From Acidobacteriota bacterium (GTDB taxonomy: Bacteria > Acidobacteriota > Terriglobia > Terriglobales > Acidobacteriaceae): a DNA stretch of 6,937 bases. The DNA lies in the NCBI GenBank assembly GCA_028873155.1, contig JAGWML010000166.1, positions 1 to 6,937 on the forward strand, written 5' to 3'. A program made the translations under genes and the position numbers. Each line of letters begins with the position of its first letter. Positions within the stretch are counted from its first letter, which is position 1. The notes under the pieces were generated by a model. That model was given only the letters and a program-made list of their open reading frames with translations, had not been told where the DNA came from and did no database searches. Shown here in pieces: positions 6,788 to 6,937 of the stretch.

Positions 6788-6937
6788 ATGGAAGAAGTCG
6801 GAGAAATCGCGCTACCCGGCGCCACATGGTTCGCAGTCATCGGAGCGATGTGTTCGGGCAGAGTGGATTTAATCCCCTTCTCGCATCGCACTACCCAGGC
6901 GCCGATACACCCTCCGGAGGAGTCGCTTGTTCGTGAA
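6788..6937 (+). CDS. Possible N-terminal part of a short hypothetical ORF, doubtful
   Basis: From ATG 6788 the frame stays open for 50 codons to the window edge (starting MEEVGEIALP). I do not recognise the product. No Shine-Dalgarno precedes it, and a better translation start in another frame appears at the end of the window, so chance openness in GC-rich DNA is the likelier explanation. Confidence 0.15.
   Translation, partial: MEEVGEIALPGATWFAVIGAMCSGRVDLIPFSHRTTQAPIHPPEESLVRE
6916..6937 (+). promoter_or_regulatory. Strong Shine-Dalgarno and likely start of the next gene
   Basis: GGAGGAG (6916-6922) is followed by TTG at 6927 (4-base gap) and GTG at 6933 (10-base gap), which are in the same frame. 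This is the best ribosome-binding site in the last 200 bases and probably begins the next plus-strand gene, of which at most three codons are visible. GTG has the better spacing. The first GGAGG is also the right half of a perfect palindrome CCTCCGGAGG (6911-6920), which could mask the site by pairing, though the two arms have no loop between them. Confidence 0.4.

Noticed and set aside
6755..6789. TTGTTC...TAAAAT as a promoter downstream of ftcD
   Set aside because: The spacer is 23 bases, too long for a standard sigma-70 promoter, and no closer -35 is present.
6583..6891. Minus-strand 102-codon frame over the end of ftcD
   Set aside because: It overlaps conserved ftcD codons for half its length, has no recognisable domain, and no ribosome-binding site stood out.

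Overview
The window reads as an ordinary chromosomal segment of a GC-rich (roughly 60% G+C by eye) diderm bacterium. Gene density is high, there are two exported, probably outer-membrane proteins, and there is a lipid A deacylase-like protein. The type IV pilus-type prepilin peptidase, the MenC of the N-acylamino-acid-racemase type and a TTG-started beta-barrel gene together suggest an acidobacterium (Terriglobales-like). That placement is inference from gene style, not proof. No rRNA, tRNA, CRISPR array, insertion sequence or phage gene is visible.

Layout. (1) Positions 1-192, minus strand: the N-terminal 64 codons of a prepilin peptidase, cut by the window edge. (2) Positions 304-3157, plus strand: a tight three-gene operon, mazG - GNAT acyltransferase - menC/NSAR. 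Both junctions are 4-base start/stop overlaps (GTGA at 1239-1242 and ATGA at 2033-2036). (3) Positions 3167-3961, minus strand: a secreted/outer-membrane protein of unknown function, converging on menC. It starts at TTG, and a perfect 29-bp tandem duplication doubles its ribosome-binding site and start codon. (4) Positions 4242-4991: yebC, preceded by an extended -10 promoter and followed by a strong intrinsic terminator. (5) Positions 5082-5798: a PagL-like acyloxyacyl hydrolase, also TTG-started. (6) Positions 5817-6737: stand-alone glutamate formimidoyltransferase (histidine degradation). (7) Positions 6738-6937: mostly intergenic, with a strong Shine-Dalgarno at the very end that probably begins the next gene.

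How the genes work together. The only clear functional unit is the GNAT-MenC pair. In a described pathway for converting D- to L-amino acids, a succinyl-CoA-dependent GNAT enzyme makes N-succinyl-D-amino acids, an enolase-superfamily NSAR/OSBS racemises them, and a desuccinylase releases the L-amino acid. The first two steps could both be encoded here as translationally coupled genes, and the MenC keeps the residues expected of the promiscuous NSAR/OSBS subfamily. It may equally be the cell's menaquinone MenC. The remaining genes are housekeeping (MazG, YebC), envelope (3167-3961 and 5082-5798) or catabolic (FtcD), with no obvious joint role.

I found no clearly new multi-gene system. The items most worth a second look are the GNAT-MenC pair, the 29-bp tandem duplication of a translation start, and the altered third catalytic position of the PagL-like protein.
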